From positions 3,348,001-3,412,000 of the forward strand of contig OZ247499.1 in the NCBI GenBank assembly GCA_965233625.1: a stretch of DNA of 64,000 bases. The letters run 5' to 3'. Below are positions 50,764-60,121 of the stretch, one piece after another. Below the pieces are notes generated by a model. That model was not told the origin of the DNA, made no database searches, and saw only the letters and a program-made list of their open reading frames with translations. How positions within the stretch are numbered: position 1 is the first letter of the stretch; every line of letters starts with the position of its first letter. A program made the position numbers and the translations under genes. Source of the stretch: G965233625 sp965233625 (lineage in GTDB: Bacteria > Planctomycetota > Planctomycetia > Pirellulales > Pirellulaceae).

Positions 50764-51894
50764 CTACTGCCCGCGGATCATGCCGGCGATTGCCGCATCG
50801 ACAATTTTGAACGATGCGGCGTCGCTGGAATTGGTGGCCGCCATATAAATACGGTTCGTCTTGGGCGCCACCCAGATGACGGCGAACCACATGGTGTTGC
50901 TGCCCGTGTGCGTAAGCACGGCGCCTTTGCCCCACGACCGCCGGGCGACGCGCCAACCTGCGGCATAGTCGCCCGTCTGCGGCGTGATCAAAAAGTCTAA
51001 CGCCCGCCGGTTGAGAATCTTTGGTTTGCCCGGCAGCTGCAAGGCGGCGAACTTCGCCCAGTCGGCCATGCTGCAATGCACCGTTCCCGCCGGCCCAAGC
51101 GCAGCCGCGTTATCGAAATAGCGCGACGTCCAGGCGCCGTCCGCCTTCACATGCCCCAGCGGCTGATCCACCTGACTGCGCTGACCCGGCGGTCCGAAGC
51201 CCGCGGTTTTCATGCCCAGCGGCGTGAACAGACGCTGTTGCATGAGCTGTTCCCACGACTTGCCCGTCACGTGCTCGGCCATGCAACCGGCCACCATATA
51301 TCCAAGGTTGGAATACAGAAAACCACCCGCCTTGGCCTCGGGCGCGTTGCGAAGATTTTCCACCAGAATCTTCAGCCGCCGCTGCCTGATTTCTTCATCG
51401 CGGTGCACCCACCAGTTGGCAGCGTTGGCTGGCAACCGGCTGCGATGCGTGACAAGCTGCCACAGCGTTACGTTGTGGTAATCGCGGTGAATCTTCTCAC
51501 GCAGTTCAGGCATCACCTGTACGAGGGTCGAATCCCACCGCAGCTTTTTCTCTTCGACCAGCGTGGCCAGCATCACGCAGGTCATCGCTTTTGTACAAGA
51601 GCCAAGATGCACCAGGTCCTGCGATGTCAACTTTGTGTCACTGCCCCACTTCCGCACGCCAGCGGCGCCGATGCCCAATAGACCTTTGTCATCAGCAACT
51701 GCGGCCACCAGACCAGGGATTTTCTCGTTCTTCACCGCCTGTGCCGCCGCGGCCGTGATCTGCCGGCTTCTGGCAGGGGCGTTCCGCTGAGCTGCCGCGG
51801 GCGAGGTTGCAAACATGAGCATCATCGCCATTGCAAAAACAAAGCAAGGTGTGATGCGGCGGCCTGGTGCACAAATCTTACTGGTTAACGCCAT
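50764..51894 (-). CDS. Beta-lactamase family (class C-like) serine hydrolase
   Basis: This 376-residue exported protein has a signal sequence (about residues 15-36), the SxxK nucleophile motif in LGSCTKAMTCVML, the YxN motif in GFLYSNLGYMVAGCMAEH and the HTG motif in AVLTHTGSNTMWF. It fits esterases, D-aminopeptidases and peptidoglycan-acting enzymes of the AmpC/EstB fold; the preferred substrate cannot be read from the motifs. It acts in the periplasm or outside. It is convergent with the propeller gene and divergent from the cytochrome/WD40 gene. Confidence 0.9.
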   Translation of the reverse strand: MALTSKICAPGRRITPCFVFAMAMMLMFATSPAAAQRNAPARSRQITAAAAQAVKNEKIPGLVAAVADDKGLLGIGAAGVRKWGSDTKLTSQDLVHLGSCTKAMTCVMLATLVEEKKLRWDSTLVQVMPELREKIHRDYHNVTLWQLVTHRSRLPANAANWWVHRDEEIRQRRLKILVENLRNAPEAKAGGFLYSNLGYMVAGCMAEHVTGKSWEQLMQQRLFTPLGMKTAGFGPPGQRSQVDQPLGHVKADGAWTSRYFDNAAALGPAGTVHCSMADWAKFAALQLPGKPKILNRRALDFLITPQTGDYAAGWRVARRSWGKGAVLTHTGSNTMWFAVIWVAPKTNRIYMAATNSSDAASFKIVDAAIAGMIRGQ

Positions 51895-52081
51895 TGTTCA
51901 AGTTCCTTGGTGTCCACATTGCTCGTCCCGTCAACGACTCTGCATCATAACCTTCCCCAGCCGCCAACGCCTTCGTGGAAAGTCAGGGCAAAAGAAGTAG
52001 AATAAGAACGTGTGGTTTCTACGATGCTTTCCGCACCCCACCGTGCTTTGATCTAAGTCCAATCCTTCCGCCGGTTGAATC

Positions 52082-54859
52082 ATGCTCCGACTACCTTTCG
52101 CCATGCTGCTCTTGCCGCTGTTTGCTGCACCTGCTGCTGCCGCACCGGACTACACGAAAGATGTGGCGCCGCTGCTGCGTAAATACTGTGCCGGCTGCCA
52201 CAACGCCGACGATGTGGAAGGCGGTTTTTCGCTAGAGACGTACGCGGACATGCTCAAAGGCGGCGAACACGGTACGGCGGTAACGCCGGGCGTTGTGGAA
52301 TCCAGCCGCATGCTGCAGATGATGCGTGGTAAGACCAAACCCGTCATGCCGCCCGAAGGAGAGCCCGCCCCCGGCGACGACGCCATCAATCTGATTGCTG
52401 AGTGGATTGAAGCCGGCGCCAAAGGGCCAAGCGGCAAAGAGCCAGACCGCACCACGCTGGTAACGCCCGCGATTAAACCCGTCGTCGAGCCTGTCAAACC
52501 GGTCACCGCAATGGCGTGGTCCGCAGACGGCAGCACACTCGCCACCGGCAAGTTCGGCGAGATTGCACTGCACGATGCGAAGGGCAAACATCTGCGCACG
52601 ATCAAAGATCTCCCGGGCAAAGTGAACGCAATTTCATTCTCCGCCGATGGTAAGCACCTGGTGGCTGCCTCCGGCATCGCCGGGCTGTATGGCAAGGCGG
52701 CTTTGGCGGAAGTCGCCACCGGCAAGCAGTTGCGCACGTTTCAGGCGCATCGCGATACGCTTTACGCCGCAGAGCTGAGCCCGCAGGGTAAGCTGCTGGC
52801 CACGGCCGGTTACGACCGCAAAATCATTCTGTGGGATGCTAACAGCGGAAAGCAACTTCGCACGCTGGCCGGTCATAACGATGCGATTTACGATCTGGCC
52901 TTTAACAACGATGGCAGCGTCCTGGCTTCGGCCAGCGGTGACGAAACCGTCAAAGTCTGGCGGACCCGCGACGGTGTGCGGCTTGATACACTTCCGCAAC
53001 CCCTTGCCGAGCAATACGCCGTCGCCTTCAGCCCCGACGATCGTCATATCGTAGCGGGCGGCGCCGACAACCGGCTGCGTGTGTGGCGGTTCGTCTCGCG
53101 GAAGAACCCACGCATTAATCCGTTGCTGCATGCTAGGTTCGCACACGAAGGCGCCATCGAGCAGGTGCGTTTCTCTGCGGATGGTAAATCACTTATCACG
53201 ACCGCCGCCGACGCGACGATCAAACAGTGGGAAACCCGCGGCTTTACCGAGATCAAGCTGTTTCCCACACAGCCCGATATCGTCGCCGCGCTGGCGATTT
53301 CGCCGGCAGGCAACAAGTTAACCGTCGGCCGCATGAACGGCAGCACGGCCAGCTATACCTTCGCCGCCTCCGCAACAACTGTGGACAACAAACCAGCCGC
53401 CATGCCGGTCGCAAACGTGCAGCTTGTGCAAGAATCAGCATCCGCGGCCGAGCAGGAGCCGAACAACAAGCCCGGCGAAGCCAACGCGGTGTCAACTCCT
53501 GTCATTGTCAGCGGCGTGATTGATCAGGGGGATGAGCAGCACGGCGACCTGTACCGCATCACCTGCAAAGCGGGTGAACAATGGATTATCGAAACTGAAG
53601 CAGCGCGCATGAAGTCGCCGCTCGACACGCGGATTCAAGTTCTTCACGCCGATGGCAAACCGGTGCAGCGATTGCTGCTTGAAGCCGTCCGCGATTCTTA
53701 CTTCACCTTCCGCGGCAAAGACTCCAGCGTCAGCAACGATTTCCGCGTGCATAACTGGCAGGAGATGGAGCTGAATGAATACCTGTACGCGTCAGGCGAA
53801 GTGGTAAAGCTATTCATGTATCCACGCGGTCCCGACTCAGGCTTTAATGTGTACCCCGGCTCCGGCAAGCGGCACACGTTCTTTGATACTTCTCCGCTGA
53901 GCCACGCGTTGCAGGCGCCCTGCTACATCGTGAAACCGCATCCGCCGGGAACGAAGCTGATTCCCAACGGCCTGCCCGTGTTTCCGCTGTACTACGAAAA
54001 CGACGACGAAAGCAAACGGAAGCTCGGCAAAGATTCGCGTCTCACCTTTACGGCGCCCGCCGATGGCGAGTATCTGGTGCGTGTCGCCGACGTGCGTGGC
54101 TTTGCCGGACCCAGCTACAAATACAAACTGACCATCCGTCAGCCGCAACCCGGTTTTACTGTCCGCCTGGGCGGAGCCAACCCGGTCGTCAACGCGGGCA
54201 GCGGCAAAGAGTTCAGCGTGTCGGCAACGCGGGTGGATGGCTTTGATGGCGATATCCGCGTGGATATCAGCGGACTGCCGCCGGGCTTCCATGTGACCAC
54301 GCCGCTGATTATTCAGTCCGGTCACAGCACCGCACTGGGCGTGATCAGCGCCGAGGCGGACGCCCCGCAACCAACAAAAGAGAACATGTCGAAATCGCTG
54401 GTCACCGCCACCGCGATGGTCGGCAAGCAGGAAGTTCAAAAGCCCGTCAACAATCTGGGCGCCATCAAACTGGGTCCTAAGCCCGATGTTGTTCTGCAAC
54501 TGCTGCCTGATAATCCCGCCGGCAGCGGCGTTGCGGAGTCGCAGGAAAACTACCAGCCGTGGGTGCTGGAAATCGCACCGGGCGAAACGGTGACCGCCGT
54601 CGTAAAAGCCACACGCGGCAAGTTCAACGGCAACATTTCCTTCGGTAAAGAAGACTCCGGCCGCAACCTGCCGCACGGCGTGTACGTCGACAACATCGGC
54701 CTGAACGGTCTGCTAATCCCGGCCGGCCAGACACAGCGGCAATTCTTCATCACCGCCGCCAAGTGGGTGCCCGAAACAACCCGCACCTTCCATCTGAAAA
54801 CCGGCGCTGGCGGCAATCAAGCCACCTGGCCTGTGATCGTGAAGGTGAGAGCGAAGTAA
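52082..54859 (+). CDS. Cytochrome c (PSCyt1-like), WD40 and PPC domain protein
   Basis: This 925-residue protein has a signal peptide (MLRLPFAMLLLPLFAAPAAA). A c-type heme site KYCAGCHNADDVEGGFSL near residue 37, with a PVMPPEGEPAPGDD segment after it, is the planctomycete cytochrome type. WD40 repeats follow from about residue 140 to 440 (KLLATAGYDRKIILWDANSG, SVLASASGDETVKVWRTRDG). The C-terminal half carries beta domains including a PPC-like unit (GDLYRITCKAGEQWIIETEA). The role is probably periplasmic electron transfer or scaffolding linked to polymer breakdown. ATG at 52082 is preceded by a weak site. Confidence 0.9.
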   Translation: MLRLPFAMLLLPLFAAPAAAAPDYTKDVAPLLRKYCAGCHNADDVEGGFSLETYADMLKGGEHGTAVTPGVVESSRMLQMMRGKTKPVMPPEGEPAPGDDAINLIAEWIEAGAKGPSGKEPDRTTLVTPAIKPVVEPVKPVTAMAWSADGSTLATGKFGEIALHDAKGKHLRTIKDLPGKVNAISFSADGKHLVAASGIAGLYGKAALAEVATGKQLRTFQAHRDTLYAAELSPQGKLLATAGYDRKIILWDANSGKQLRTLAGHNDAIYDLAFNNDGSVLASASGDETVKVWRTRDGVRLDTLPQPLAEQYAVAFSPDDRHIVAGGADNRLRVWRFVSRKNPRINPLLHARFAHEGAIEQVRFSADGKSLITTAADATIKQWETRGFTEIKLFPTQPDIVAALAISPAGNKLTVGRMNGSTASYTFAASATTVDNKPAAMPVANVQLVQESASAAEQEPNNKPGEANAVSTPVIVSGVIDQGDEQHGDLYRITCKAGEQWIIETEAARMKSPLDTRIQVLHADGKPVQRLLLEAVRDSYFTFRGKDSSVSNDFRVHNWQEMELNEYLYASGEVVKLFMYPRGPDSGFNVYPGSGKRHTFFDTSPLSHALQAPCYIVKPHPPGTKLIPNGLPVFPLYYENDDESKRKLGKDSRLTFTAPADGEYLVRVADVRGFAGPSYKYKLTIRQPQPGFTVRLGGANPVVNAGSGKEFSVSATRVDGFDGDIRVDISGLPPGFHVTTPLIIQSGHSTALGVISAEADAPQPTKENMSKSLVTATAMVGKQEVQKPVNNLGAIKLGPKPDVVLQLLPDNPAGSGVAESQENYQPWVLEIAPGETVTAVVKATRGKFNGNISFGKEDSGRNLPHGVYVDNIGLNGLLIPAGQTQRQFFITAAKWVPETTRTFHLKTGAGGNQATWPVIVKVRAK

Positions 54860-55013
54860 CCGCCCGGTGTTCTGAAGTGCGACTTTTACGGGTTGTACTG
54901 GTTTTTCTAAAGACGCGGGCGGGCATGCGCCGATGTTAGGGCTACTTGCGGTTCTGTCTTCAGGTTCCTGATGACGGGCGCACTTGCGATCTATTAGTGG
55001 AAGGTGATTGGTC

Positions 55014-55454
55014 ATGCAGGTCAGCACAACGCGTTTTGGCTCCGTTGAGATTGAAGCCGACGACATTCTTCTGTTTCCGAGCGGTCTGGTGGGCTTCGAA
55101 GAATGCCGTCACTGGGTGCTGCTGGCAGATTCGGAAAACGACGCCATTGGCTGGCTGCAATGCATCACGCATGCAGAAATCGCCGTGCCTGTGATCAGCC
55201 CCCGCCGGTTCCTGTCGGACTATCAGGTGCGTGTGAACCGCACCGAACTGGCGCCGCTGCAGCTATCGGCCATCGATCAGGCTTACGTGCTGACGATTGT
55301 CAGTAAAGACGACACCCGCCTGACCATCAATCTGAAGGCGCCGCTGGTGATCAACCTCAACAGCCGTCTGGGCCGTCAGGTGATTACCACCGATGACCAG
55401 CCCATGCAGTTCGATCTGGCGCCCATCGCGCAGCCTCTGCGTAAAACCGCGTAG
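55014..55454 (+). CDS. fliW: Flagellar assembly factor FliW
   Basis: This 146-residue protein has the FliW pattern: TTRFGSVEIEADDILLFPSG, LVGFEECRHWVLL and VVSKDDTRLTINLKAPLVIN. FliW binds either flagellin or CsrA; when flagellin is abundant, released FliW sequesters CsrA and relieves repression of flagellin translation. A csrA gene lies 413 bases downstream, the usual pairing. ATG at 55014 has GGAAGG before it. Its presence indicates flagellar motility controlled through CsrA. Confidence 0.95.
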   Translation: MQVSTTRFGSVEIEADDILLFPSGLVGFEECRHWVLLADSENDAIGWLQCITHAEIAVPVISPRRFLSDYQVRVNRTELAPLQLSAIDQAYVLTIVSKDDTRLTINLKAPLVINLNSRLGRQVITTDDQPMQFDLAPIAQPLRKTA

Positions 55455-55867
55455 GTTTTGCGGATCACACGGCTGTAACCTTTCTGCATTCAACAGGTTA
55501 CAGCTGCTAACGTGGCGGAGCCCGCGGGTTCTTTCCCGTATCCGTTGCAAACGGCGCCACGGAGCACAGCCGTTGCTGCCGGCGCAAAACGAACCTTTCT
55601 GCCTTGCTGTGAATTCCCCGGCGGGTGGTTCCGATACTTGTTACACGGACCTACCACGTCCGCCTTCGGCAGTGTTAACCGCACCGGCCGATGCTGGCAG
55701 TGCTAACACCACTACCGTCCCCCCTGATTATCCGGCGGGCGCCGCACCCGTCACCCCTGCCAAGCCGCGTGGCCGCATGAAGCTAAGGCGAATGATTGCC
55801 TGGCACGCAGCCGCCACGCCTACCAGAGGCCGTCCGGCCGTATTACCACAAGAGGAAGGAATCACCG
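55455..55867 (+). promoter_or_regulatory. fliW-csrA intergenic region with hairpin and csrA ribosome site
   Basis: The 413-base gap has no credible gene. A 9-bp stem CTGTAACCT at 55473-55481 with AGGTTACAG at 55495-55503 (13-nt loop, no U tract) follows fliW. The csrA ribosome site at 55853-55860 (AGGAAGGA) contains two GGA triplets at 55854-55856 and 55858-55860, the usual CsrA recognition element, so csrA may repress itself. Confidence 0.5.
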
Positions 55868-56083
55868 ATGCTGGTTCTGTCGAGACATCGTGACGAGAGT
55901 ATCATGATTGGCGACGACGTCGTCGTAACCATCGTGGACATCCGTGGAGACAAAGTCCGTCTGGGCATCGACGCCCCGCAGGACATTCCGGTACACCGCC
56001 AGGAGGTTTACGACGCCATCCAGCGCGAAAACCGTAAAGCCAATCAGGTCAAACCCAACGATACGCGCGACCTGGGCAAGTAA
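55868..56083 (+). CDS. csrA: Carbon storage regulator CsrA/RsmA
   Basis: This 71-residue protein starts MLVLSRHRDESIMIGDD and continues VTIVDIRGDKVRLGIDAPQD and IPVHRQEVYDAIQREN, the full CsrA beta-dimer with the RNA-binding R near VHR. A short basic/polar tail follows. It binds GGA motifs in mRNA leaders and blocks ribosome access. ATG at 55868 is set by the strong site AGGAAGGA eight bases before; the frame runs open upstream but not as CsrA. FliW upstream is its natural antagonist. Confidence 0.97.
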   Translation: MLVLSRHRDESIMIGDDVVVTIVDIRGDKVRLGIDAPQDIPVHRQEVYDAIQRENRKANQVKPNDTRDLGK

Positions 56084-56111
56084 CTGGCCCGAAGCAGGGC
56101 CACCTACGCAC

Positions 56112-56206
56112 CATTGCAGTGCGGCGCTGCAATGCGTGCCAGAACGCGGACAACCCTTCATCCGGCAACCCTGTGGGGTGTTACGGCCCGATGAAGGGTT
56201 CTTCGC
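56112..56206 (+). terminator. Tandem hairpins after csrA
   Basis: Hairpin 1 pairs CATTGCAG at 56112-56119 with CTGCAATG at 56127-56134. Hairpin 2 pairs AACCCTTCATC at 56152-56162 with GATGAAGGGTT at 56190-56200, followed by CTTCGCTTTT. The second has an 11-bp stem, although its loop is long. Confidence 0.6.
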
Positions 56207-56216
56207 TTTTGAGCCA

Positions 56217-56729
56217 TCAGCCAATCAGCGGCGTGTGCCCCAGCGCTCTGCGCGTCACGCTTAGCTGCCCGGTGTGCAGAAACTCATGCTGCGGTGCGAA
56301 CAGCAGCAACTGCCCCATATTGGGCGCCCCGGCAATAGGACTACGTGCGCCCGGTTCAGGCGCCGGCGCTGCGAGCTGTTCGTCGGTAACGTCTTCTATC
56401 ACAGCCAGCAGGTTCTGACGCCGGTCTGCAAAGTAGCTTTTCAGCTCTTCCAGGGAGGGATAGCCTGCGCCATCGCTGCGCACCTGGCTGCCCACCCAGA
56501 ACAGTTCGTCCCAGCCATCTGGCTTGTGCCCTGTGCCGGGTGCGAAAGTCGTGGCGAACAAGTTATCAGCAAGCGCCAGATGCGCTACAATCCAGTACGC
56601 ATGGTTGGCGCCAGGGTGCACCTGATAAAGCCAGTGCTCGCGCGTCTCGAAACTTTCAAGCATCGTATTGGTGATGCTCCGCGCACGGTTGAGAAGATGT
56701 TTAGCGTGGGCTTTGAGGTCAAAGTTCAT
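56217..56729 (-). CDS. DinB-family protein
   Basis: This 170-residue four-helix protein has the metal-binding histidines of the DinB/YfiT fold: NHAYWIVAHLALADN (residues about 42-56) and HEFLHTGQLSVTRRALGHTP (about 148-167). Members bind a divalent metal through three histidines; some act as thiol S-transferases, most are uncharacterised. ATG at 56729 is the start, and its gene is divergent from the DUF447 gene only 32 bases away. Confidence 0.88.
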   Translation of the reverse strand: MNFDLKAHAKHLLNRARSITNTMLESFETREHWLYQVHPGANHAYWIVAHLALADNLFATTFAPGTGHKPDGWDELFWVGSQVRSDGAGYPSLEELKSYFADRRQNLLAVIEDVTDEQLAAPAPEPGARSPIAGAPNMGQLLLFAPQHEFLHTGQLSVTRRALGHTPLIG

Positions 56730-56761
56730 CGGCTGCGTTCTTCGTCCAAAAAGAATAGGTA

Positions 56762-57343
56762 GTGAGTCAGCGCGTGATTGTTGAAGGCATCATTACGACC
56801 GTCAACGAAGATGGCACACCGAATATCGCGCCGATGGGGCCGCACGTAAACCGGCAGTTGTCAGAATTCACGCTCAAACCGTTCCAGTCTTCGCGCACCT
56901 ACCATAATCTGAAACGCAGCGGCGAAGCTGTTTTCCACATCACAGATAACGTGGAAATGCTCGCCCAGGGCGCGATCGGCAAACTCAAGGACGTCGATGT
57001 TGAACCAGCCGGCAGCGTCCACGGCTTCATCCTGAAAGACGCCTGCCGCTGGATGGCGCTGCGTATTCACACCCGCGACGAAACACCGCCGCGTGCAACC
57101 TATCAGTGCGATGTAGTAGATAGCGGCCGCCTGCGTGATTTCTGGGGCTTCAACCGCGCGATGCACGCAGTGGTAGAGGCCGCCATCCTGGCCACCCGTC
57201 TGCACATGCTTCCGCAACAGGAAGTGCAACAGCAATACGATGCACTCCGCGTTCTCATTCAGAAAACCGCAGGCGACCGCGAACGCAATGCGTTCGATAT
57301 CTTGCAGCAACACGTGACTGCGTTTTACGGGAAGCAGTCTTAG
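56762..57343 (+). CDS. DUF447 family protein
   Basis: This 193-residue protein matches the DUF447 family, found in archaea, methylotrophs and planctomycetes that use tetrahydromethanopterin: VIVEGIITTVNEDGTPNIAP and MGPHVNRQLSEFTLKPFQSS at the start of a flavin-reductase-like split barrel, and FWGFNRAMHAVVEAAILATR. It is associated with methanopterin-linked C1 metabolism in those lineages, but its reaction is unknown. Start is GTG at 56762. No other C1 genes are adjacent. Confidence 0.85.
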   Translation: MSQRVIVEGIITTVNEDGTPNIAPMGPHVNRQLSEFTLKPFQSSRTYHNLKRSGEAVFHITDNVEMLAQGAIGKLKDVDVEPAGSVHGFILKDACRWMALRIHTRDETPPRATYQCDVVDSGRLRDFWGFNRAMHAVVEAAILATRLHMLPQQEVQQQYDALRVLIQKTAGDRERNAFDILQQHVTAFYGKQS

Positions 57344-57586
57344 GCTATTGCGCGTGCCACCATCCGCCGGCGCCGGCAGTCATTGACTTCATTCAACAGA
57401 ACACCGTGGTGTGACGGAACCGAAATTCGAAAAATTCTGTTGTTGACTGCCGGACGTTTAAAGCCGCTGCCGGCAGAGGCTGACACGAGGATTGTGGTCC
57501 AGATTGTTGCGGGGCGAATCGCGGGTGGTTCTAATAATGGAACGCTGCCTGTCCATTCCCACATTCCCCCCTGGAGCACCGAAGCT

Positions 57587-58633
57587 ATGTCGAACCAATC
57601 TTCCCCACAATCACAAGCCAACCAGGCTGGGGTTGACCGCCGCAATTTTCTGCGGGTCGCTGGCGCCGGCGCTGCGATCGTAGCCACGGGCGCCGCCACG
57701 CCACTTGTCGCCGCAGAGAAAAAGCAGGAGCAGACCAGTAAGACGGCTGAAACGGTTGTCAAAGCGTTGTACGAATCGCTTTCGCCCAAGCAGAAAGAAA
57801 CCGTCTGCTTCGACTGGAACCACAAAGACGAGAAACGTGGTCTGCTTCGCACACGGGTGCAGAACAACTGGCACATCACCAACCCCACCATCAACAGCGA
57901 GTTCTTCACCAAAGATCAACGCAAAATGGTGCGTGACATCTATGAAGACATCATCCAGCCCGAATGGCACGCCAAAGTCGACAAGCAGTTACAGGATGAC
58001 GCGGGCGGCTTCGGCAAGAGCCAGAACATCGCCATCTTCGGCACACCTGGCGGAGAGAAGTTCGAATTTGTCATGACCGGGCGGCATATGACGCTGCGTT
58101 GCGATGGCAACACCACCGAACACATGGCGTTCGGCGGGCCGATCTTCTACGGTCACGCGGCTCAGAGCTTCAACGAGGATCCAACCCACAAAGGCAACGT
58201 GTACTGGGAGCAGGCGCTGGAAGCCAACAAGGTTTATAAGCTGCTGGACGGCAAACAGCAGAAAATGGCCCAGGCTCCAAAAACGCCACGCGAAGGCGCC
58301 ATCAGCTTCAAAGGCTCGAAGGGCGGCTTTGCGGGCATCCCCATCACAGAACTGTCATCGGACCAGCGGGAAGCCGTTCAGAAGGTGCTGCAGAAGCTGA
58401 TCGAACCTTACCGCCAGTCCGACCGCGACGAAGTTCTGTCGTGTCTGAAGGCTCAGGGTGGGCTTGATAAGTGCCACCTGGCGTTCTACACCGACCGGGA
58501 TCTGGGCAACGACAGCGTCTGGGACAACTGGCGCCTTGAAGGCCCGTCCTTCGTCTGGCACTTCCGTGGTAGCCCACATGTGCACGTCTGGGCCAATATT
58601 TCAAGCAGCCCCGATGTAGAAACCAACACGTAA
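57587..58633 (+). CDS. Tat-exported DUF3500 family protein
   Basis: This 348-residue protein has a twin-arginine signal DRRNFLRVAGAGAAIVATGA. The mature part has DUF3500-like sequence: VCFDWNHKDEKRGLLRTRVQ, NSEFFTKDQRKMVRDIYEDI, GRHMTLRCDGNTTEHMAFGG and GPSFVWHFRGSPHVHVWANI. The function of the family is unknown; Tat export implies it folds, possibly with a metal cofactor, before crossing the membrane. The ATG at 57587 gives the correct signal. The frame extends upstream by about 68 codons but without signal-like content. Confidence 0.9.
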   Translation: MSNQSSPQSQANQAGVDRRNFLRVAGAGAAIVATGAATPLVAAEKKQEQTSKTAETVVKALYESLSPKQKETVCFDWNHKDEKRGLLRTRVQNNWHITNPTINSEFFTKDQRKMVRDIYEDIIQPEWHAKVDKQLQDDAGGFGKSQNIAIFGTPGGEKFEFVMTGRHMTLRCDGNTTEHMAFGGPIFYGHAAQSFNEDPTHKGNVYWEQALEANKVYKLLDGKQQKMAQAPKTPREGAISFKGSKGGFAGIPITELSSDQREAVQKVLQKLIEPYRQSDRDEVLSCLKAQGGLDKCHLAFYTDRDLGNDSVWDNWRLEGPSFVWHFRGSPHVHVWANISSSPDVETNT

Positions 58634-58659
58634 ACCGGCGATTCCCGGCAACACAAATA

Positions 58660-58692
58660 AAAACGGCGTCTGCGGGAAGTAGACGCCGTTTT
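58660..58692. terminator. Bidirectional terminator
   Basis: A 12-bp stem, AAAACGGCGTCT at 58660-58671 with AGACGCCGTTTT at 58681-58692, has a 9-nt loop with A and T runs on both sides. It sits between two convergent genes and can end both transcripts. Confidence 0.9.
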
Positions 58693-58735
58693 GCGTTTTG
58701 AGTTTTCGCAGCAGCCGTTTTCAGGCTGCGTCCGC

Positions 58736-58960
58736 TTACTCGCGAGGACGAACGGCGCCGGTCAGACCGGTGTAATCCTTACGATCGCTACCATGCCACA
58801 GAGGCAGGCCCAGTTCGACGCGTTTACGCAGTTCGTCAATCTTCGCCTGCGAGCCTGCTGGGGCGTCAGTGGCGTCGAAATTGCCATCGTCGGAGGGGGC
58901 GAAGTCTTCGTCGTGGCCGTACTTCAGAATTGCTTCAAATACGTTGCTTACGTTTTCCAT
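58736..58960 (-). CDS. Small conserved-looking hypothetical protein
   Basis: This 74-residue protein starts MENVSNVFEAILKYGHDEDF and continues APSDDGNFDATDAPAGSQAK and IDELRKRVELGLPLWHGSDR. The segment RKRVELGLPLWH is a motif I associate with small planctomycete proteins of unknown role. It is acidic with a helical C-terminal half and no membrane segment. It shares a bidirectional terminator with the DUF3500 gene. An imperfect hairpin (about 58998-59025) lies in its leader. Confidence 0.7.
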   Translation of the reverse strand: MENVSNVFEAILKYGHDEDFAPSDDGNFDATDAPAGSQAKIDELRKRVELGLPLWHGSDRKDYTGLTGAVRPRE

Positions 58961-59704
58961 CTTTTGATCAAACCTTCATTATGTGCTGCTCTCAGTAAGC
59001 CAGGTGGGAACGTCTTCCACGTGGAGGGTCTCTTACCAAGTTGTGATGTGCAGCAGGTGGAGTAATTCGCTTGGGGGGAAGTGATGTTGAATTAAGGGGG
59101 AATGATCTCCCGTTGAACGCTTACTGTTTCATTGCGTTCGTTAATTCCAACACGGGGTATTATTCGCGCAGCTAATCGAATGTCAACAAAAATCTCGTCG
59201 TGCGAAACGCTTATTTGATACGGGTTTCCCTAGAAACAGCTGTTTGCGGCCACCCGCGTTATATTAGTAAATCAAATAGTGTTATCCAGTTGATATCGGA
59301 TATACAAATTGTCCGTCGCTGATTTGCGGTTGACGCTAAGGGTAGATCGTCACCCATCAAAGCAATTCGATTGCGGATGGCCGTAATGCAGGGATGTGAA
59401 GAAGATGTGAGGAACACCACTACCTGCGGGCAAGGGTAATTAATTTTCCATTACTAGGGGGCTTGACACATTGTCGCAGGAACGGCAAACCAGCACCGTT
59501 TGACTATGGATTGTGGAAAACAGGCCGCGAAATGACGCAGGTTCGCGGCGCTTTGTGGGAAGCACCGTGCTGCAGATGGCCCTCCATCCGCTGATGTCAG
59601 CACAACCAGCAGGGTCGCTGACGGGGCAGAAAAAAATCTGATATTCTTTTCCACTATCAAGGAAACTGGACACCGGCACTACCTCACGACGAGCGAAAAC
59701 CACG
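58961..59704. other. Gene-free stretch of 744 bases
   Basis: I see no convincing gene. It holds the leader of the small 74-residue protein gene, an AT-rich region around 59150-59300 where the composition drops, and the upstream region of the YjbQ gene with a TTGACA at 59463-59468 but no matching -10. A minus-strand frame at 59440-59703 has poor protein-like composition. The length is unusual beside the surrounding gaps. Confidence 0.4.
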
Positions 59705-60121
59705 ATGATGCAGCGCTATCACCTGACATTACCTGCCAAACGGCGCGGATTTCACCTGATCACTTCGCACGTTGTTAACGCCGCTGAAGGACTCTCAAGC
59801 GTGAAAATGGGGCTGCTGCATGTCTTTATTCAGCACACCTCGGCTTCGTTAACCATCAATGAGAATGCCGATCCTGATGTGCCGGTGGACATGGAGTCCT
59901 CAATCAACGCGATTGTCCCGGAGGACTTCCCCTATATCCACACAATGGAGGGGCCGGATGACATGCCTGCCCATGTAAAAGCCTCGCTAATGGGCGCCTC
60001 TATCACCGTGCCCGTTGAGAATGGCCGGCTGGCGCTGGGCACCTGGCAGGGTATTTACCTGTGCGAGCATCGTAACCGTGCCAGTGGCCGCTCGCTGGTG
60101 CTGACGCTTCAAGGAGAATGA
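59705..60121 (+). CDS. YjbQ/UPF0047 family protein
   Basis: This 138-residue protein matches the YjbQ family: LLHVFIQHTSASLTINENAD with the characteristic H-T-S and N-E-N-A-D segments, MEGPDDMPAHVKASLMGASI and LGTWQGIYLCEHRNRASGR. E. coli YjbQ can form thiamine phosphate in vitro, but the physiological role is unclear. Start is ATG at 59705 (or the adjacent ATG). The last 13 bases overlap the end of the convergent FGE-like gene. Confidence 0.93.
   Translation: MMQRYHLTLPAKRRGFHLITSHVVNAAEGLSSVKMGLLHVFIQHTSASLTINENADPDVPVDMESSINAIVPEDFPYIHTMEGPDDMPAHVKASLMGASITVPVENGRLALGTWQGIYLCEHRNRASGRSLVLTLQGE

Noticed and set aside
55393..55893. A plus-strand frame spanning the fliW-csrA gap
   Set aside because: It begins inside fliW and ends inside csrA in another frame, with no domain or ribosome site.
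59440..59703. A minus-strand frame upstream of yjbQ
   Set aside because: Composition is poor, there is no ribosome site and it covers the probable yjbQ promoter region.
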